Of a stretch of DNA of 22,463 nucleotides, positions 21,796-22,463 are shown in pieces. How positions within the stretch are numbered: the first letter of the stretch is position 1; every line of letters begins with the position of its first letter. The translations under genes and the position numbers were made by a program. Source of the DNA: Verrucomicrobiales bacterium (GTDB lineage: Bacteria > Verrucomicrobiota > Verrucomicrobiia > Verrucomicrobiales > Verrucomicrobiaceae); assembly GCA_003506995.1 (NCBI GenBank), contig DNXB01000172.1, positions 1 to 22,463 on the forward strand. Reading direction: 5' to 3'. A model generated the notes under the pieces. It saw nothing but the letters and a program-made list of their open reading frames with translations. It had not been told where the DNA came from and did no database searches.

Positions 21796-22463
21796 ATGCT
21801 AACGATCCGCGACGTCACCAAAACCTTCAATGCGCGCACGCTTTTCAGCGCTGCGTCGATGACCATCAACTATGGCGAGCGCGTGGCGCTCGTGGGGCCG
21901 AACGGCGCGGGCAAATCAACCCTGTTCTCGCTCATCCTCAAAACGGACACGCCGGACGCTGGCGAGGTCATTCGTGACGAGTGGACGACCGTCGGCTTCC
22001 TGCCGCAGGAGAGCGAGCCGGTCGGTGAAGAGAGCGTGATGGACGTCGCCACAGGCAAAGCGGGCGAAATCCAGGCGCTGGAGAAGATTTTGCGCGAGTT
22101 TGAGGCCACGGGGGATGTCTCCAGCCCGGAGTACTTCGAGGCCCATGCCAAGCATGACGCGCTGCAAGACCCGCAAACCGAGGCCAAGGCCAAACGCATT
22201 CTCAAGGGGCTGGGCTTCAAGGAGTCCGACTTCACACGCCCGGCACGGGAGTTCAGCGGCGGCTGGGTGATGCGCGCGCACATGACGCGCCTGCTCGTCA
22301 TGGAGCCGGACCTGCTGCTGCTCGACGAACCGACGAACCATCTCGACGCCGAATCCATCGAGTGGTTGGAAGTATTCCTGCGCGATTTCAGCGGTGCGGT
22401 GCTCTTCGTCACGCATGACCGCTACTTCCTCGACCGCGTGTGCGACCGCCTCATCGCGTTTGA
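21796..22463 (+). CDS. ABC-F family ATPase (partial, first nucleotide-binding domain)
   Basis: The first 222 residues of a soluble tandem-ABC protein with no membrane segments; the gene runs off the window. Walker A GPNGAGKS is at 34-41, the Q-loop in GFLPQES near 67-73, the signature FSGGW at 153-157 (Leu is more usual than Phe), Walker B LLLLDEPTNHLD at 173-184, and the switch His in THDRYFLDRV at 206-215. The DEPTNHLD form and HDRYFLD are hallmarks of ABC-F proteins such as Uup, EttA and YheS, which act on ribosomes. The sub-class needs the second domain and linker, which are outside. The start ATG is preceded by AGAGGCA, a modest ribosome-binding site, 12 bp after the NusG-type stop. Confidence 0.92.
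   Translation, partial: MLTIRDVTKTFNARTLFSAASMTINYGERVALVGPNGAGKSTLFSLILKTDTPDAGEVIRDEWTTVGFLPQESEPVGEESVMDVATGKAGEIQALEKILREFEATGDVSSPEYFEAHAKHDALQDPQTEAKAKRILKGLGFKESDFTRPAREFSGGWVMRAHMTRLLVMEPDLLLLDEPTNHLDAESIEWLEVFLRDFSGAVLFVTHDRYFLDRVCDRLIAF

Overview
The window looks like chromosome from a GC-rich Gram-negative bacterium, most likely a Verrucomicrobium related to Prosthecobacter. This rests on general character (about 60% GC, weak or absent Shine-Dalgarno sequences, tandem Hsp20 genes with an MKLIR start, a heptosyltransferase-type GT9 gene) and is an inference, not a phylogenetic result. No rRNA, tRNA, CRISPR array, transposase or integrase was found, and no gene-free stretch exceeds about 215 bp.

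Layout. (1) 1-554, minus: the N-terminal part of a Tat-type lipoprotein amidohydrolase, cut by the window edge. (2) 640-1416: a TerC-family membrane protein. (3) 1417-2592: a compact stress unit with inverted repeats, a good sigma-54 promoter candidate, two Hsp20 genes and a strong intrinsic terminator. (4) 2632-4092: a sodium/dicarboxylate-type symporter followed by a 30-residue membrane peptide gene. (5) 4144-4719: an orphan SLBB-like protein. (6) 4755-5819: a type I DAHP synthase. (7) 5930-18041: seven tightly packed plus-strand genes behind one sigma-70-like promoter that carries an inverted repeat in its spacer. They encode an aldehyde dehydrogenase, a zinc-ribbon/class III cyclase/STAND-type ATPase/TPR protein, an unknown 453-residue protein, a GMC oxidoreductase, a family IV esterase, a 972-residue DNase II-like fusion and a DUF3820 protein. 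(8) 18001-21109, minus: a four-gene operon (membrane protein, GT9 glycosyltransferase, adenylate kinase-like protein, Fmt). (9) 21238-22463, plus: a NusG-family paralogue and the first half of an ABC-F ATPase.

The most unusual locus is region 7. The 972-residue protein joins an N-terminal domain of unknown function, a DNase II domain with both HxK motifs, and a 137-residue lysine/alanine/proline-rich histone H1-like tail. The same unknown domain occurs as the stand-alone 453-residue protein two genes upstream. The esterase, GMC oxidoreductase and aldehyde dehydrogenase could form an ester-to-alcohol-to-aldehyde-to-acid route. The cyclase/ATPase/TPR protein looks like a signal sensor. How these parts fit together is not evident from known systems.

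The Hsp20 unit is the second point of interest. A GG-N10-GC sigma-54 element lies about 60 bp before the first Hsp20 start, with a palindrome at an activator-like distance upstream, and the unit closes with a 14-bp hairpin and T-tract. These signals also decide the start codons of the first Hsp20 gene and of the symporter.
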